Source of the DNA: Gluconobacter frateurii
GTDB taxonomy: Bacteria > Pseudomonadota > Alphaproteobacteria > Acetobacterales > Acetobacteraceae
Direction: 5' to 3'
Length of the DNA stretch: 64,000 nucleotides
NCBI RefSeq assembly: GCF_002723955.1
Contig: NZ_BEWN01000002.1
Coordinates: 310,001-374,000 of the forward strand
Below the pieces are notes generated by a model. It searched no databases. It saw nothing but the letters and a program-made list of their open reading frames with translations, and was not told the origin of the DNA. The position numbers and the translations under genes were made by a program. Shown piece after piece: positions 7,379 through 15,786 of this stretch (within the stretch, counting starts at the first letter, position 1; each line of letters opens with the position of its first letter).

Positions 7379-9019
7379 TTACATCCCGACAGGGTAGTTC
7401 GGGCCGCCGCTGCCTTCTGGCGTGCACCATTCGATATTCTGCGTCGGGTCCTTAATATCGCAGGTTTTGCAATGGACGCAGTTCTGCGCATTGATGCGCA
7501 GGGACCACTCATTTTCCCCGCTTTTTTCCTGCTCGTAGACGCCGGCCGGACAGTAGCGGCTTTCCGGCGAATCAAAGACGTCATGGTTGACGGTGCGCCA
7601 GATGGCCTCATTCCGCAGCTTCAGATGGACAGGCTGGTTTTCCTCGTGGTTGGTGGCGCTGAGGAAAACCGAGCTGACGCGATCGAAGGTCAGGACGTTG
7701 TCTGGCTTTGGATAATCGATCTGCTCGCAAAGTGCTGATGGACGTAGCGTCTCATTGTCGGCATGCGGATGATGCAGTGTCCAAGGGGCGCGGCCACGCA
7801 GGATCATGCTGTCGATGCCCGCGTAGAGCGCGCCAGCCTTCATGCCCCATTTGGCGAAAGCCGGACGGATATTGCGGACATCGCGCAGCTCGGACCAGAG
7901 CCAGGAGTTGCGTACGCGTTCTGTCAGGCTTGATGCTTCAGCCCGTTCGGTCTGGAGCGCTTCGGCCACAGCTTCGGCGGCCAACATGCCGGATTTCATT
8001 GCTGTGTGCGTTCCCTTGATCTTGGGAACGTTCAGGAAGCCTGCCGAGTCACCAGCCAGAACGCCACCGGGGAATGTCAGGCGAGGAATGGACTGAAGGC
8101 CACCTTCGGAGAGTGCACGTGCGCCATAGATCAGGCGTTTGCCGCCCTCGAAGTGTTCCCGGAAAGCCGGGTGCAACTTTGTGCGCTGCATTTCCTCGAA
8201 GGGTGAAAGGTAAGTGTTGCTGTAGTCCAGGCCGGTCACAAAGCCATAGCTGACCAGATTTTCTCCGAAATGATAGAGCCATGCGCCACCATAGGTGTGG
8301 TCATCCAGCGGCCAGCCAAAACTGTGCTGCACGAGTCCGGGACGATGCTTCTCCTTGGGGATCTCCCAGACTTCCTTGATGCCGAGGCCGTAAGTCTGGG
8401 TATCGACACCTTTGCGTAGACCGAAACGCTTCATGGCATGGGCGCTCAGGGAACCGCGTGCCCCTTCGGTCAGGATCGTCTGCTTGGCACGAAGGATCAT
8501 GCCGGGCGTGAAGTTGGGACCATGCGTGCCATCGCGCTCGATGCCCATATCGCCCGTAATGACGCCGGCAACGCGATTGTTTTCGATGAACAGTTCAGCA
8601 CCTGCAAACCCGGGATAGATCTCGACACCAAGTGTTTCGGCCTGTTCACCCAGCCAGCGACAGACTTCCCCAAGGGACACCACATAATTTCCGTGGTTCG
8701 CCATATGGGGCATGACGCGATCCAGATAAGGAATCTGAAAGGCGCGCTTTTCAGTCAGGAAAAGCATGCGCTCTTCCGTGACTTCCGTGTTCAGTGGCGC
8801 ACCAAGAGAGCGCCAGTCTGGCAGGAGTTCCTCAAGCGAACGCGGCTCGATGACGGCACCCGAGACGATGTGCGCACCGATCTCGCTACCCTTTTCGATC
8901 AGACATACCGACGCGTCCGGCGCAATCTGTCGCAGGCGGATCGCCGCGGACAGACCGGCGGGGCCACCACCGACCACCACGACATCGAATTCCATTTCTT
9001 CGCGTTCGATCTGGGTCAT
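7379..9019 (-). CDS. Electron transfer flavoprotein-ubiquinone oxidoreductase
   Basis: Membrane-associated FAD and 4Fe-4S enzyme that passes electrons from ETF to ubiquinone. The N-terminal dinucleotide fold FDVVVVGGGPAGLSAAIRL follows a short lead. The C-terminus has the four-cysteine iron-sulfur motif: CPAGVYE, then CVHCKTCDIKDPTQNIEWCTPEGSGGP. 546 residues is typical. It precedes etfB-etfA on the same strand, so the whole ETF route into the respiratory chain is gathered here, fitting an organism that feeds many dehydrogenases into quinone. Secure. Confidence 0.95.
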   Translation of the reverse strand: MTQIEREEMEFDVVVVGGGPAGLSAAIRLRQIAPDASVCLIEKGSEIGAHIVSGAVIEPRSLEELLPDWRSLGAPLNTEVTEERMLFLTEKRAFQIPYLDRVMPHMANHGNYVVSLGEVCRWLGEQAETLGVEIYPGFAGAELFIENNRVAGVITGDMGIERDGTHGPNFTPGMILRAKQTILTEGARGSLSAHAMKRFGLRKGVDTQTYGLGIKEVWEIPKEKHRPGLVQHSFGWPLDDHTYGGAWLYHFGENLVSYGFVTGLDYSNTYLSPFEEMQRTKLHPAFREHFEGGKRLIYGARALSEGGLQSIPRLTFPGGVLAGDSAGFLNVPKIKGTHTAMKSGMLAAEAVAEALQTERAEASSLTERVRNSWLWSELRDVRNIRPAFAKWGMKAGALYAGIDSMILRGRAPWTLHHPHADNETLRPSALCEQIDYPKPDNVLTFDRVSSVFLSATNHEENQPVHLKLRNEAIWRTVNHDVFDSPESRYCPAGVYEQEKSGENEWSLRINAQNCVHCKTCDIKDPTQNIEWCTPEGSGGPNYPVGM

Positions 9020-9060
9020 GATGTCAGGAACTCACTGTAGTCAGATAAAGGGACGGCGCC

Positions 9061-9756
9061 TCAAGGGCGCCGGGTAAAGGTCCAGTAGAAGGGCTGTCGT
9101 CCTTCCCGGAAGGCTTTTGCCTCATATCGGGTTGGAGACCATCCTTCGGGACGTTCCGTCTCCGGAGGGGGAGCATCAAACAGATCCTGCTTGCCCATCA
9201 CTTCGATCACCCAGTCCTGGTAAACGGGATGATCGCTTGCCACACGCCAGATGGCGCCGGGCTTAAGAACGCGATGAAGTTCCCGAAGGTTCTCTGGATG
9301 CACAAAGCGACGCTTTGCATGGCGGGATTTCGGCCATGGGTCCGGGAACATCAGATAAGCGCGGTCAAGGCAACCGTCGGGCATATCCTTAAGCAGAAGA
9401 CGGGCGTCTTCTGGCCAGATGCGGAAATGCTCGGGTGGTTGGGCTGTATCTTCCTGACCATCCGGCACAAGGCGCGACATCAGGGAGCACAGGCCGTTCT
9501 CGAAAACCTCTGAGGCAATGTACCCGACATCCGGGTTCATTTCAGACTGGGCTGCTGCGTGTTCACCGCCGCCAAATCCGATTTCAAGAAAGACGCGTGA
9601 GACCGGCGAGGAAAACCCGGCAGTCGGGTTTTCCGCAGACGCAAAAGTAAAGCGCGGCAGCGTTTCTTCAAGAAGATGCTGCTGCCTTGCCCGGAGCGGG
9701 TGGCCGCGCTGGCGGCCGTAAAGCCGCTCCGGCTGGGGTTTGAGAGACTGTGTCAG
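9061..9756 (-). CDS. trmB: tRNA (guanine-N7-)-methyltransferase, probable CTG start
   Basis: Makes m7G46 in tRNA from S-adenosylmethionine. Seen: LYGRQRGHPLRARQQ near the N-terminus, the SAM motif VFLEIGFGGGEHAAA, and PDPWPKSRHAKRRFVHPENL. The first in-frame ATG (9540) would cut off the N-terminus and the SAM-binding motif, so it cannot be the start. Between the conserved N-terminus and the in-frame TGA at 9771-9769 there is no ATG, GTG or TTG. A CTG at 9756 has AGG seven bases before it and gives a 231-residue protein of normal length. The gene follows metK after four bases, so SAM synthesis and a SAM user are joined. Function sure; start inferred. Confidence 0.88.
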   Translation of the reverse strand: MTQSLKPQPERLYGRQRGHPLRARQQHLLEETLPRFTFASAENPTAGFSSPVSRVFLEIGFGGGEHAAAQSEMNPDVGYIASEVFENGLCSLMSRLVPDGQEDTAQPPEHFRIWPEDARLLLKDMPDGCLDRAYLMFPDPWPKSRHAKRRFVHPENLRELHRVLKPGAIWRVASDHPVYQDWVIEVMGKQDLFDAPPPETERPEGWSPTRYEAKAFREGRQPFYWTFTRRP

Positions 9757-9760
9757 GGGC

Positions 9761-10945
9761 TTACCTGTTCAGTGCGTTGCGGAGGGTGTCAACCAGATCC
9801 GTCTGTTCCCAGGTGAAGTTGTCCAGAGCAGCATTCGGCACGCGGCCGAAGTGACCATAGGCGGACGTCGGAACATAGATCGGGCGGTTCAGGCGCAGAT
9901 GCTTGCGGATGCCGCGCGGGGACAGATCCACAACTTCATTGAGGAGCAGGCCGAGGCGTGCTTCGTCGATGTCCTTGCCTGTGCCGTCGAGGTCCACATA
10001 GACCGAAAGCGGCTTGGAAACGCCGATGGCGTAGCTGAGCTGGATCGTGCAGCGATCTGCCAAGCCAGCAGCAACAACGTTCTTGGCAAGGTAACGCGCA
10101 GCATAAGCAGCCGAACGGTCAACCTTCGTGGGGTCCTTGCCGGAGAATGCGCCACCACCATGAGGGGCTGCACCACCGTATGTGTCCACGATGATCTTAC
10201 GACCTGTCAGACCAGCATCACCATCCGGGCCACCAATGACGAAGTTGCCGGTCGGGTTCACATAGAACTCGTCTTCCGGGCAGCTCCAGCCATTCGGCAG
10301 AACGTCATTGACGACGCCGCGCAGCGTTTCGCGGATCGTGTTCTGGCTCATGCCTTCAGCGTGCTGCGTGGAAATCACGACAGACGTCACGCCAACCGGC
10401 TTGCCATCGACATAACGCAGCGTGACCTGGCTCTTCGCGTCCGGAAGAAGGCCTGCACCGCGGGCATCGCCGTTCTTGCGGTAGTCGCGGATACGCTCAA
10501 GGATTGTCTGGGCGTAGAACAGCGGAGCCGGCATCAGGTTTTCGGTTTCGCGTGTTGCGAAGCCGAACATGATGCCCTGATCGCCAGCGCCTTCGTCCTT
10601 GTCGCTGCCGCTGTCAACGCCCTGGGCGATATCAGCGGACTGTGCGTGCAGGTAAGACGTGATCTCGGCGTTCTTCCAGGAGAAACCTGCCTGGTCGTAG
10701 CCAATGTCCTTGATGGCCTCGCGTGCGCGGTCGATCAGCGTGTCTTCGACAGCCTTCGGGCCACGGACTTCACCGGCCAGGATGACACGGTTCGTCGTGA
10801 CCAGCGTTTCACAGGCAACGCGGGCTTCCGGATCGGCTTCAAGATAAGCGTCCAGGACGGTGTCGGAGATACGGTCTGCCACCTTGTCGGGATGGCCCTC
10901 GGAAACAGATTCAGAGGTGAACAGGAAATCGCCGTGATTGCGCAC
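9761..10945 (-). CDS. metK: S-adenosylmethionine synthetase
   Basis: Makes S-adenosylmethionine from methionine and ATP. Family signatures: [20 protein letters not shown] at the N-terminus, [12 protein letters not shown], and [23 protein letters not shown]. 394 residues; start is GTG with GAGG seven bases upstream. The start region lies in a possible stem (CACTCA/TGAGTG, 10943-10970). The leader (about 285 bases up to xdh) does not show the conserved blocks of SAM riboswitches that I know. trmB follows directly. Confidence 0.96.
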   Translation of the reverse strand: MRNHGDFLFTSESVSEGHPDKVADRISDTVLDAYLEADPEARVACETLVTTNRVILAGEVRGPKAVEDTLIDRAREAIKDIGYDQAGFSWKNAEITSYLHAQSADIAQGVDSGSDKDEGAGDQGIMFGFATRETENLMPAPLFYAQTILERIRDYRKNGDARGAGLLPDAKSQVTLRYVDGKPVGVTSVVISTQHAEGMSQNTIRETLRGVVNDVLPNGWSCPEDEFYVNPTGNFVIGGPDGDAGLTGRKIIVDTYGGAAPHGGGAFSGKDPTKVDRSAAYAARYLAKNVVAAGLADRCTIQLSYAIGVSKPLSVYVDLDGTGKDIDEARLGLLLNEVVDLSPRGIRKHLRLNRPIYVPTSAYGHFGRVPNAALDNFTWEQTDLVDTLRNALNR

Positions 10946-11131
10946 TCAGGGACCTCGCAGGGAATGAGTGGTGAAAAGGGCCGCAGGCGCCATGACGGAC
11001 AGACTGCAGCATTCAGGAAGGCACGGCTTGGCGGAATTGCACGCAGGGGTCAAGTGCCTAGGGAATGGTTGGTTATTTTTTCTGCGCGATATCTGCATAA
11101 GTAATTGTATAAAATACGTAAAATCAGACAT

Positions 11132-11158
11132 ATTTTCACGGTAAATAATAGTGAAAAT
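11132..11158. promoter_or_regulatory. Inverted repeat upstream of xdh, possible operator
   Basis: Perfect 8-bp arms ATTTTCAC and GTGAAAAT separated by eleven A/T-rich bases, about 75 bases before the xdh start in an otherwise AT-rich metK/xdh gap. Size and spacing fit a dimeric regulator site; the binding protein is unknown. Confidence 0.45.
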
Positions 11159-11231
11159 AAGGTGCAGACGGTCAGACAGTATGCCGGTATGTATGGGGAG
11201 TGCGAAAGCGCCACATCTCGATGAGGTACAA

Positions 11232-12029
11232 ATGGCATACGTGGTTAGTTTCTTTAGCGGTAAATCCTGTCTTGTAACGGGTGCTGGAGGCAATATCGGT
11301 CTCGCCACTGCGCTGCGTCTCGCAGAAATGGGGACAGACATTGCTCTTCTGGACATGAATTCGGAAGCGTTGGCGAAAGCACAGGCCGCTGTCCGCGAGA
11401 AAGGTGTGAAGGCAGAGTCGTATCTCTGTGACGTGACGTCTGAAGCTTCGGTCAATGATGTTGTTAGTCAGGTTGTTGAAGATTTTGGGAAAATCGATTT
11501 TCTCTTCAACAATGCCGGGTATCAGGGCGCTTTTGCGCCGATTCAGGATTACCCGGCAGAAGATTTCCCCCGTGTGCTGAATATCAACGTCACGGGTGCT
11601 TTTCATGTTCTGAAAGCAGTTTCCCGGCACATGATTGAAAACGGCTATGGACGGGTCGTGAATACAGCCAGCATGGCAGGCGTAAAAGGGCCACCAAACA
11701 TGGCGGCTTATGGCGCATCCAAGGGCGCAATCATTGCCTTGACCGAAACGGCAGCTCTCGACCTCGCACCTTACAACATCCGCGTTAATGCGATCAGCCC
11801 GGGTTACATGGGGCCGGGCTTCATGTGGGACCGGCAGGTTGAATTGCAGGCCAAGGCCAATACGCAGTATTTCTCAACTAATCCGGAAGAAGTCTCCAAA
11901 CAGATGATCGGTAGCATCCCGATGCGTCGTTATGGAGATATCAGTGAGATCCCGGGTGTCGTGGCTTTCCTTCTCGGAGACGATTCCAGCTTCATGACAG
12001 GTGTGAATCTGGAAATTTCCGGCGGCTGA
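11232..12029 (+). CDS. xdh: NAD-dependent xylitol dehydrogenase, short-chain dehydrogenase family
   Basis: Start at ATG 11232, five bases after GAGG; the longer frame from 11151 has no such site. 265 residues of classical SDR: cofactor motif TGAGGNIGLA, NNAG in FLFNNAGYQG, active site Ser in NTASMAG and the YGASK catalytic pair. The acidic residue in LLDMN at the end of strand two favours NAD(H). Sequence closely resembles, from memory, the Gluconobacter NAD-xylitol dehydrogenase used for xylitol formation from D-xylulose. It probably interconverts xylitol and D-xylulose in the cytoplasm, part of soluble polyol metabolism. Possible operator lies upstream. SDR is sure; substrate is by resemblance. 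Confidence 0.85.
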   Translation: MAYVVSFFSGKSCLVTGAGGNIGLATALRLAEMGTDIALLDMNSEALAKAQAAVREKGVKAESYLCDVTSEASVNDVVSQVVEDFGKIDFLFNNAGYQGAFAPIQDYPAEDFPRVLNINVTGAFHVLKAVSRHMIENGYGRVVNTASMAGVKGPPNMAAYGASKGAIIALTETAALDLAPYNIRVNAISPGYMGPGFMWDRQVELQAKANTQYFSTNPEEVSKQMIGSIPMRRYGDISEIPGVVAFLLGDDSSFMTGVNLEISGG

Positions 12030-12051
12030 AAGCCTGATCTTCGCCGGATGA

Positions 12052-12798
12052 TCAAACCGTCCGGCGAAACACGTCTGCCATGCCGTACAAACCCGGTGGC
12101 TGCTGTGCGAGCCATCGGGCTGCCATGACGGCACCCCGGGCAAAGACCCTGCGGTCGAGGGCGCGGTGAGACAGAGTGATCTGTTCGTCTGCTGCCATGA
12201 ACATCAGGTCGTGTTCCCCCACGATCTGGCCGCCGCGCAGGGAAGCAAAGCCAATGGTGCCATCCGGGCGAGCGCCATTCTGATCGAGGCGCATGACATC
12301 CTCAAGGGCTACGTTTCGCCCTTCCGCGACAGCTCGCCCAATCGCAAGGGCTGTGCCAGACGGAGCATCAACCTTCTGGCGATGGTGCACTTCCACAATT
12401 TCCGCGTCATATCCCGGCAGGCCCGCGCCAAGCTGTTTTGCGAGTTCCAGAAAGAGCGTAAGGGCTGGAGAGAAATTGGCTGCCTGAAGAACCGGGATAT
12501 GCTTTGCGGCCTCGTCGACCGCAGCCTGATCTTCCGAATTTAGACCTGTCGTTCCAAGAACCCACGGACATCCTGCGGCAGCAAAAGCTTTGGCATGGGC
12601 CTGCACGGTCGAAGCGTGACTGACGTCGATCACAACGTCGCAGATCTTGGCGAGATCGGCCGGATTGGTCGTGATGTTCCGACCGTCATCGGAATGTCGG
12701 GCAAGGCCACCTGCAAGAGAGACACCCACTTCTTCAGCACAGAGAGAGCCTAGTCGGCCTGTAATGCCAGCAATACCAATCCGGGGAAGAGTCGTCAT
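12052..12798 (-). CDS. dapB: 4-hydroxy-tetrahydrodipicolinate reductase
   Basis: NAD(P)H-dependent step of the diaminopimelate/lysine pathway. Start placed at the internal ATG giving MTTLPRIGIAGITGRLG, since the longer frame adds a non-conserved tail. Seen: GIAGITGRLG nucleotide loop, VVIDVSHAS, VLGTTGL, the catalytic EVHHRQKVDAPSGTAL segment, and FASLRGGQIVGEHDLMFM. 248 residues, normal. Convergent with xdh, 22 bases between them. Secure. Confidence 0.94.
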   Translation of the reverse strand: MTTLPRIGIAGITGRLGSLCAEEVGVSLAGGLARHSDDGRNITTNPADLAKICDVVIDVSHASTVQAHAKAFAAAGCPWVLGTTGLNSEDQAAVDEAAKHIPVLQAANFSPALTLFLELAKQLGAGLPGYDAEIVEVHHRQKVDAPSGTALAIGRAVAEGRNVALEDVMRLDQNGARPDGTIGFASLRGGQIVGEHDLMFMAADEQITLSHRALDRRVFARGAVMAARWLAQQPPGLYGMADVFRRTV

Positions 12799-12843
12799 AA
12801 TCTGTGCCTGACCGTCAGAAACTATTGGCTGCAACCTAGGGGA

Positions 12844-13224
12844 TTATTGGCGCGCGTCAAAACGGATGCGCGCGTTTTCGATCTGATCCCGATGCGTGAC
12901 GGCCCATCGGCCAAAGGCTTCAGTAATGCTTTGCAGAGATCGCCCGAGATCCGTCAGTTCATAATCCACGCGGGGTGGCGTGGTGGGGGTAACGGTGCGT
13001 TCCACCAGCCCGTCGCGTTCCAGATTCCGCAGCGTCAAGGTCAGCATGCGTTGGGAAATTCCCTCAATGGATCGACGGAGTTCGCTGAAACGCATGGAGC
13101 CATCACCCAGCATCCGAACGATCAGGATGCTCCATTTGTCTCCCACGCGCGCCAGAATGGCGCGGACAACAGCGCATGTATCGCTCTCATGCGTGACAGG
13201 AGGGGGAAGGGTACTAACATCCAT
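12844..13224 (-). CDS. HxlR-family transcriptional regulator
   Basis: A 126-residue winged-helix protein with the family pattern: Cys in ESDTCAVVRAILARVGDKWSILIV, RFSELRRSIEGISQRMLTLTLRNLERDGLVERT as recognition helix and wing. The N-terminal Cys (about residue 17) is the position that senses quinones, electrophiles or oxidants in studied relatives. It is divergent from azoR, separated by 92 bases, so it very likely controls that azoreductase and itself. A short palindrome AGAAAGGTTTCT (about 13264-13275) in the gap is a candidate site. Confidence 0.85.
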   Translation of the reverse strand: MDVSTLPPPVTHESDTCAVVRAILARVGDKWSILIVRMLGDGSMRFSELRRSIEGISQRMLTLTLRNLERDGLVERTVTPTTPPRVDYELTDLGRSLQSITEAFGRWAVTHRDQIENARIRFDARQ

Positions 13225-13316
13225 GTGCCTATGATCCCTGAATGTGCCGTCTTGCGGAGGTATGAGAAAGGTTTCTTATCTTGTGCTGGTTACGATCAGG
13301 AACCGGAAGAGAAAAG

Positions 13317-13922
13317 ATGAAACTGCTTCATATCGACTCCAGCATTCTCGGCGGTTTTTCCGCCACCCGTCAGCTCAGCGTCGCCATTGTCGATCGCTAT
13401 CGCCAGAAACATCCGGACCTGGAAGTGACGTCCCTTGATCTGGCCGTTGAACCGCTCCCGCATCTGGATGGCGAATCGCTGTCTTTTCTGGGGAAGGAAC
13501 TGACAGGCGACGCAGCGTCCAACCCTGTGCTTGTGGCAGGGGCAAAAGCTCTGGCTGATTTTAAGGCGGCTGACGTCCTCGTGCTTGGCGTACCAATGTA
13601 CAACTTTGGCATTCCCAGCCAGCTCAAGGCCTGGATCGATCGTATTGCGATCGCGGGTCAGACATTCCGCTATGGTGCGAATGGTATTGAAGGGCTTGCC
13701 GGTGGCAAGACGGTCGTAATTGCTGGTGCCCGTGGCGGCATCTACTCGGAAGGAACGCCACAAGCCATTTTCGAGCATCAGGTGACCTACATCAAGGCTG
13801 TTCTTGGTTTCCTTGGAATTACGGATATCAAGGTCATCGAGGCCGAAGGTCTGGCCACGAATGGTGGCAATGATCGCCCTCGTATCCTTGCGGAAGCAGA
13901 GAGCGCCATCGCTGCTCTTTGA
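13317..13922 (+). CDS. azoR: FMN-dependent NADH-azoreductase / quinone reductase
   Basis: Start at ATG 13317 after GAAAAG. The 201-residue flavodoxin-fold protein shows the AzoR pattern: LHIDSSILGGFSATRQLS phosphate loop, PMYNFGIPSQLKAWIDRI, TFRYGANGIEGL and VIAGARGGIYS. It reduces azo dyes and quinones with NADH through FMN, protecting against thiol stress from electrophiles. Divergent from an HxlR regulator and convergent with hmp (3-base gap). Confidence 0.92.
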   Translation: MKLLHIDSSILGGFSATRQLSVAIVDRYRQKHPDLEVTSLDLAVEPLPHLDGESLSFLGKELTGDAASNPVLVAGAKALADFKAADVLVLGVPMYNFGIPSQLKAWIDRIAIAGQTFRYGANGIEGLAGGKTVVIAGARGGIYSEGTPQAIFEHQVTYIKAVLGFLGITDIKVIEAEGLATNGGNDRPRILAEAESAIAAL

Positions 13923-13925
13923 GGT

Positions 13926-15101
13926 TTAATCCGTAACGCCGGTGTCCGGTCCGAACGTCTCGTAACGCAGACGTTCGACTGGAACACCGGCTTTTGGAAG
14001 AGACTGCACCATCTCGCGCATGAAGCCGGTCGGACCACAGAGATAACAGGCTGCGTTCTCTGGAATATGAGACGTAATCCAGTTTGCGTCCGGCCGACCT
14101 TCTACGGACGTCAGACGCGTGTGCAGGCTGATGTTTCCTGAAGTGTCTGCAAGCTCACGCAGTTTCTTGGAAAAAGGTGCTGCCTCCGCAGAATGCGCGA
14201 TCTGAATAACGCTGACCGGTGTTGCATCTGTCTTTCCCGCCAGGGATTCGATCATGCCGATCATGGGTGTGATCCCGATTCCAGCGCAGATGAACGCGAC
14301 AGGCGTTTCAATCTTTTCGGGTAGGACGAACCCGCCAGCGGGGGGTGACAGGCGGATCTCATGCCCTACATTGTCTGCGCTGTTGAGCCACGTTGAGACG
14401 ACACCGTTTGGCACATGCCGAACACTGATAGTGTAACCGTCGTGACCCGGCTTCGACGTGATGCTGTAATTGCGCCGCGTCTGGCCATAGTCCGGGATAT
14501 CCAGATCCACGCCCAGATACTGGCCGGGAACAGCCCGAATAACGCTCTTGCCATCTACAGGCTTGAGTTCGAGCGTTGTCACGTTCTCACATTCCTGATG
14601 GGCCTGAGCGATCTTGAAAGAGCGCCACCCCGTCCAGCCCCCATCAGCCTGAGCGCTCGTATCGTAAAGCTGATGCTCGCGACCGATTAGAATATCGGCC
14701 AGAGCCCAGTAGGCTCGGCCCCAGGCATCCAGAATCGCCGGGGTCGCGGCACCGCCCAGAACATGCTGAATGGCGCCAATAAGCGCCGTTGCGACATGGG
14801 GATAATGTTCGGGCAGGATTTCCAGACTGACATGCTTTTGAGCAATGCGCTCTACAGCCCCTCCAAGAACGCCAAGATTATCGATGTTCTTTGCATACGC
14901 CAGAACAGCCATGGCCAGAGCGCGGGGCTGCGTTCCTTTGGATTGATGGGTCGGGTCAAACATTTCCGCAATGGCAGGGTCTGCCAGCAAACGACGATAC
15001 ATTTCGGTCGTGATGTCGAGCCCGTGCGCTTCCAACGCAGGAATGGTCGCCTTGATGATGGCGATAACGTCTGGAGTAAGGCTGCGGTCTGAAGAGGACA
15101 T
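13926..15101 (-). CDS. hmp: Flavohaemoglobin, nitric oxide dioxygenase
   Basis: Converts NO plus O2 to nitrate with NAD(P)H. Three parts are visible in 391 residues: globin domain (about 1-137; haem His in AQKHVSLEILPEHYP), FAD domain with RRNYSITS (about 205), and NAD domain with FICAGIGITPMIGMIE and the terminal CYLCGPTGFM. Divergent from an Rrf2 regulator across 79 bases holding an NsrR-type palindrome, so it is likely derepressed by NO. Secure. Confidence 0.96.
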   Translation of the reverse strand: MSSSDRSLTPDVIAIIKATIPALEAHGLDITTEMYRRLLADPAIAEMFDPTHQSKGTQPRALAMAVLAYAKNIDNLGVLGGAVERIAQKHVSLEILPEHYPHVATALIGAIQHVLGGAATPAILDAWGRAYWALADILIGREHQLYDTSAQADGGWTGWRSFKIAQAHQECENVTTLELKPVDGKSVIRAVPGQYLGVDLDIPDYGQTRRNYSITSKPGHDGYTISVRHVPNGVVSTWLNSADNVGHEIRLSPPAGGFVLPEKIETPVAFICAGIGITPMIGMIESLAGKTDATPVSVIQIAHSAEAAPFSKKLRELADTSGNISLHTRLTSVEGRPDANWITSHIPENAACYLCGPTGFMREMVQSLPKAGVPVERLRYETFGPDTGVTD

Positions 15102-15113
15102 GATGGGTCTTCT

Positions 15114-15140
15114 TAAAGGTGTATAACAAATACATCTTTA
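15114..15140. promoter_or_regulatory. NsrR-type operator between hmp and nsrR
   Basis: An 11+5+11 palindrome: left arm TAAAGGTGTAT, spacer AACAA, right arm ATACATCTTTA, one mismatch between arms. It matches the AAGATGYATTT half-site known for NsrR and lies 13 bases before the hmp start and 40 before the Rrf2 gene, so binding would repress both. Confidence 0.85.
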
Positions 15141-15180
15141 GGCACGTGACTTCGCCTCGTCAATCTGCCAGAGGACTCGT

Positions 15181-15651
15181 ATGCGGCTGACCCTTCACAC
15201 TGACTATGCACTGCGGACCCTGCTTTATCTGGGCGGTCGCCCTTCCGTGCGTGTTTCCATCCGTGACATTGCGCAGGCTTACGGGATTTCAGAGAACCAT
15301 CTCGTGAAGGTGGTGCACCGTTTGGGGCAGGGACAGTTCATCACAACCACACGCGGCCGTGGTGGCGGTCTGACGCTGGGCCGGCCGGCGCAGGAAATCG
15401 GAATAGGAGAGGTCGTTCGCTTCACGGAGGACGACATGATGCTGGTGGATTGTGAAGGGCGCTCCGCCGGGAATCGTGCCTGTATTCTGTCTCCATCCTG
15501 TCATCTGCGCAGCGTGCTGGGTGAAGCACTCGGTGCATTTTTAACAGTTTTGGACCGCTATACCCTTGCAGACCTTTTGCAGCCTGCTGATCTGGCGCGG
15601 TTGTTCCCGGAACTTACACAGCCTTTGTCGGGCAATTCGGAAAGAGACTGA
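15181..15651 (+). CDS. nsrR: Rrf2-family nitric oxide-sensing repressor
   Basis: Begins MRLTLHTDYALRTLLYL, the Rrf2 winged-helix start, with the recognition helix in ISENHLVKVVHRL and wing in TTRGRGGGLTLGRP. Three Cys (DCEGRSAGNRACILSPSC, about residues 95, 105, 111) can bind a 4Fe-4S cluster; the first gap is longer (nine residues) than the four of E. coli NsrR. 156 residues. Divergent neighbour hmp and the palindrome between them support NsrR rather than IscR or CymR. NO would destroy the cluster and release DNA. Confidence 0.88.
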   Translation: MRLTLHTDYALRTLLYLGGRPSVRVSIRDIAQAYGISENHLVKVVHRLGQGQFITTTRGRGGGLTLGRPAQEIGIGEVVRFTEDDMMLVDCEGRSAGNRACILSPSCHLRSVLGEALGAFLTVLDRYTLADLLQPADLARLFPELTQPLSGNSERD

Positions 15652-15786
15652 CTTCGCTTTCAGTCCGTCTGAACGAATGCATGTCATGTCCCTAATCCGT
15701 GCAATGTGATTGGAAGAGTTCGACATCCCGCGCGAAGGTCAGCCGTTACTTCTGGTCAGCAGACTGAAGAAAAGGATGTGACGTTC

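Noticed and set aside
9740-11104. 454-codon plus-strand frame opposite metK
   Set aside because: Shadow of metK; no domain.
10946-11231. SAM riboswitch in front of metK
   Set aside because: I looked for the conserved blocks of SAM-I, SAM-II and SAM/SAH elements and saw none; only a short stem at the start codon.
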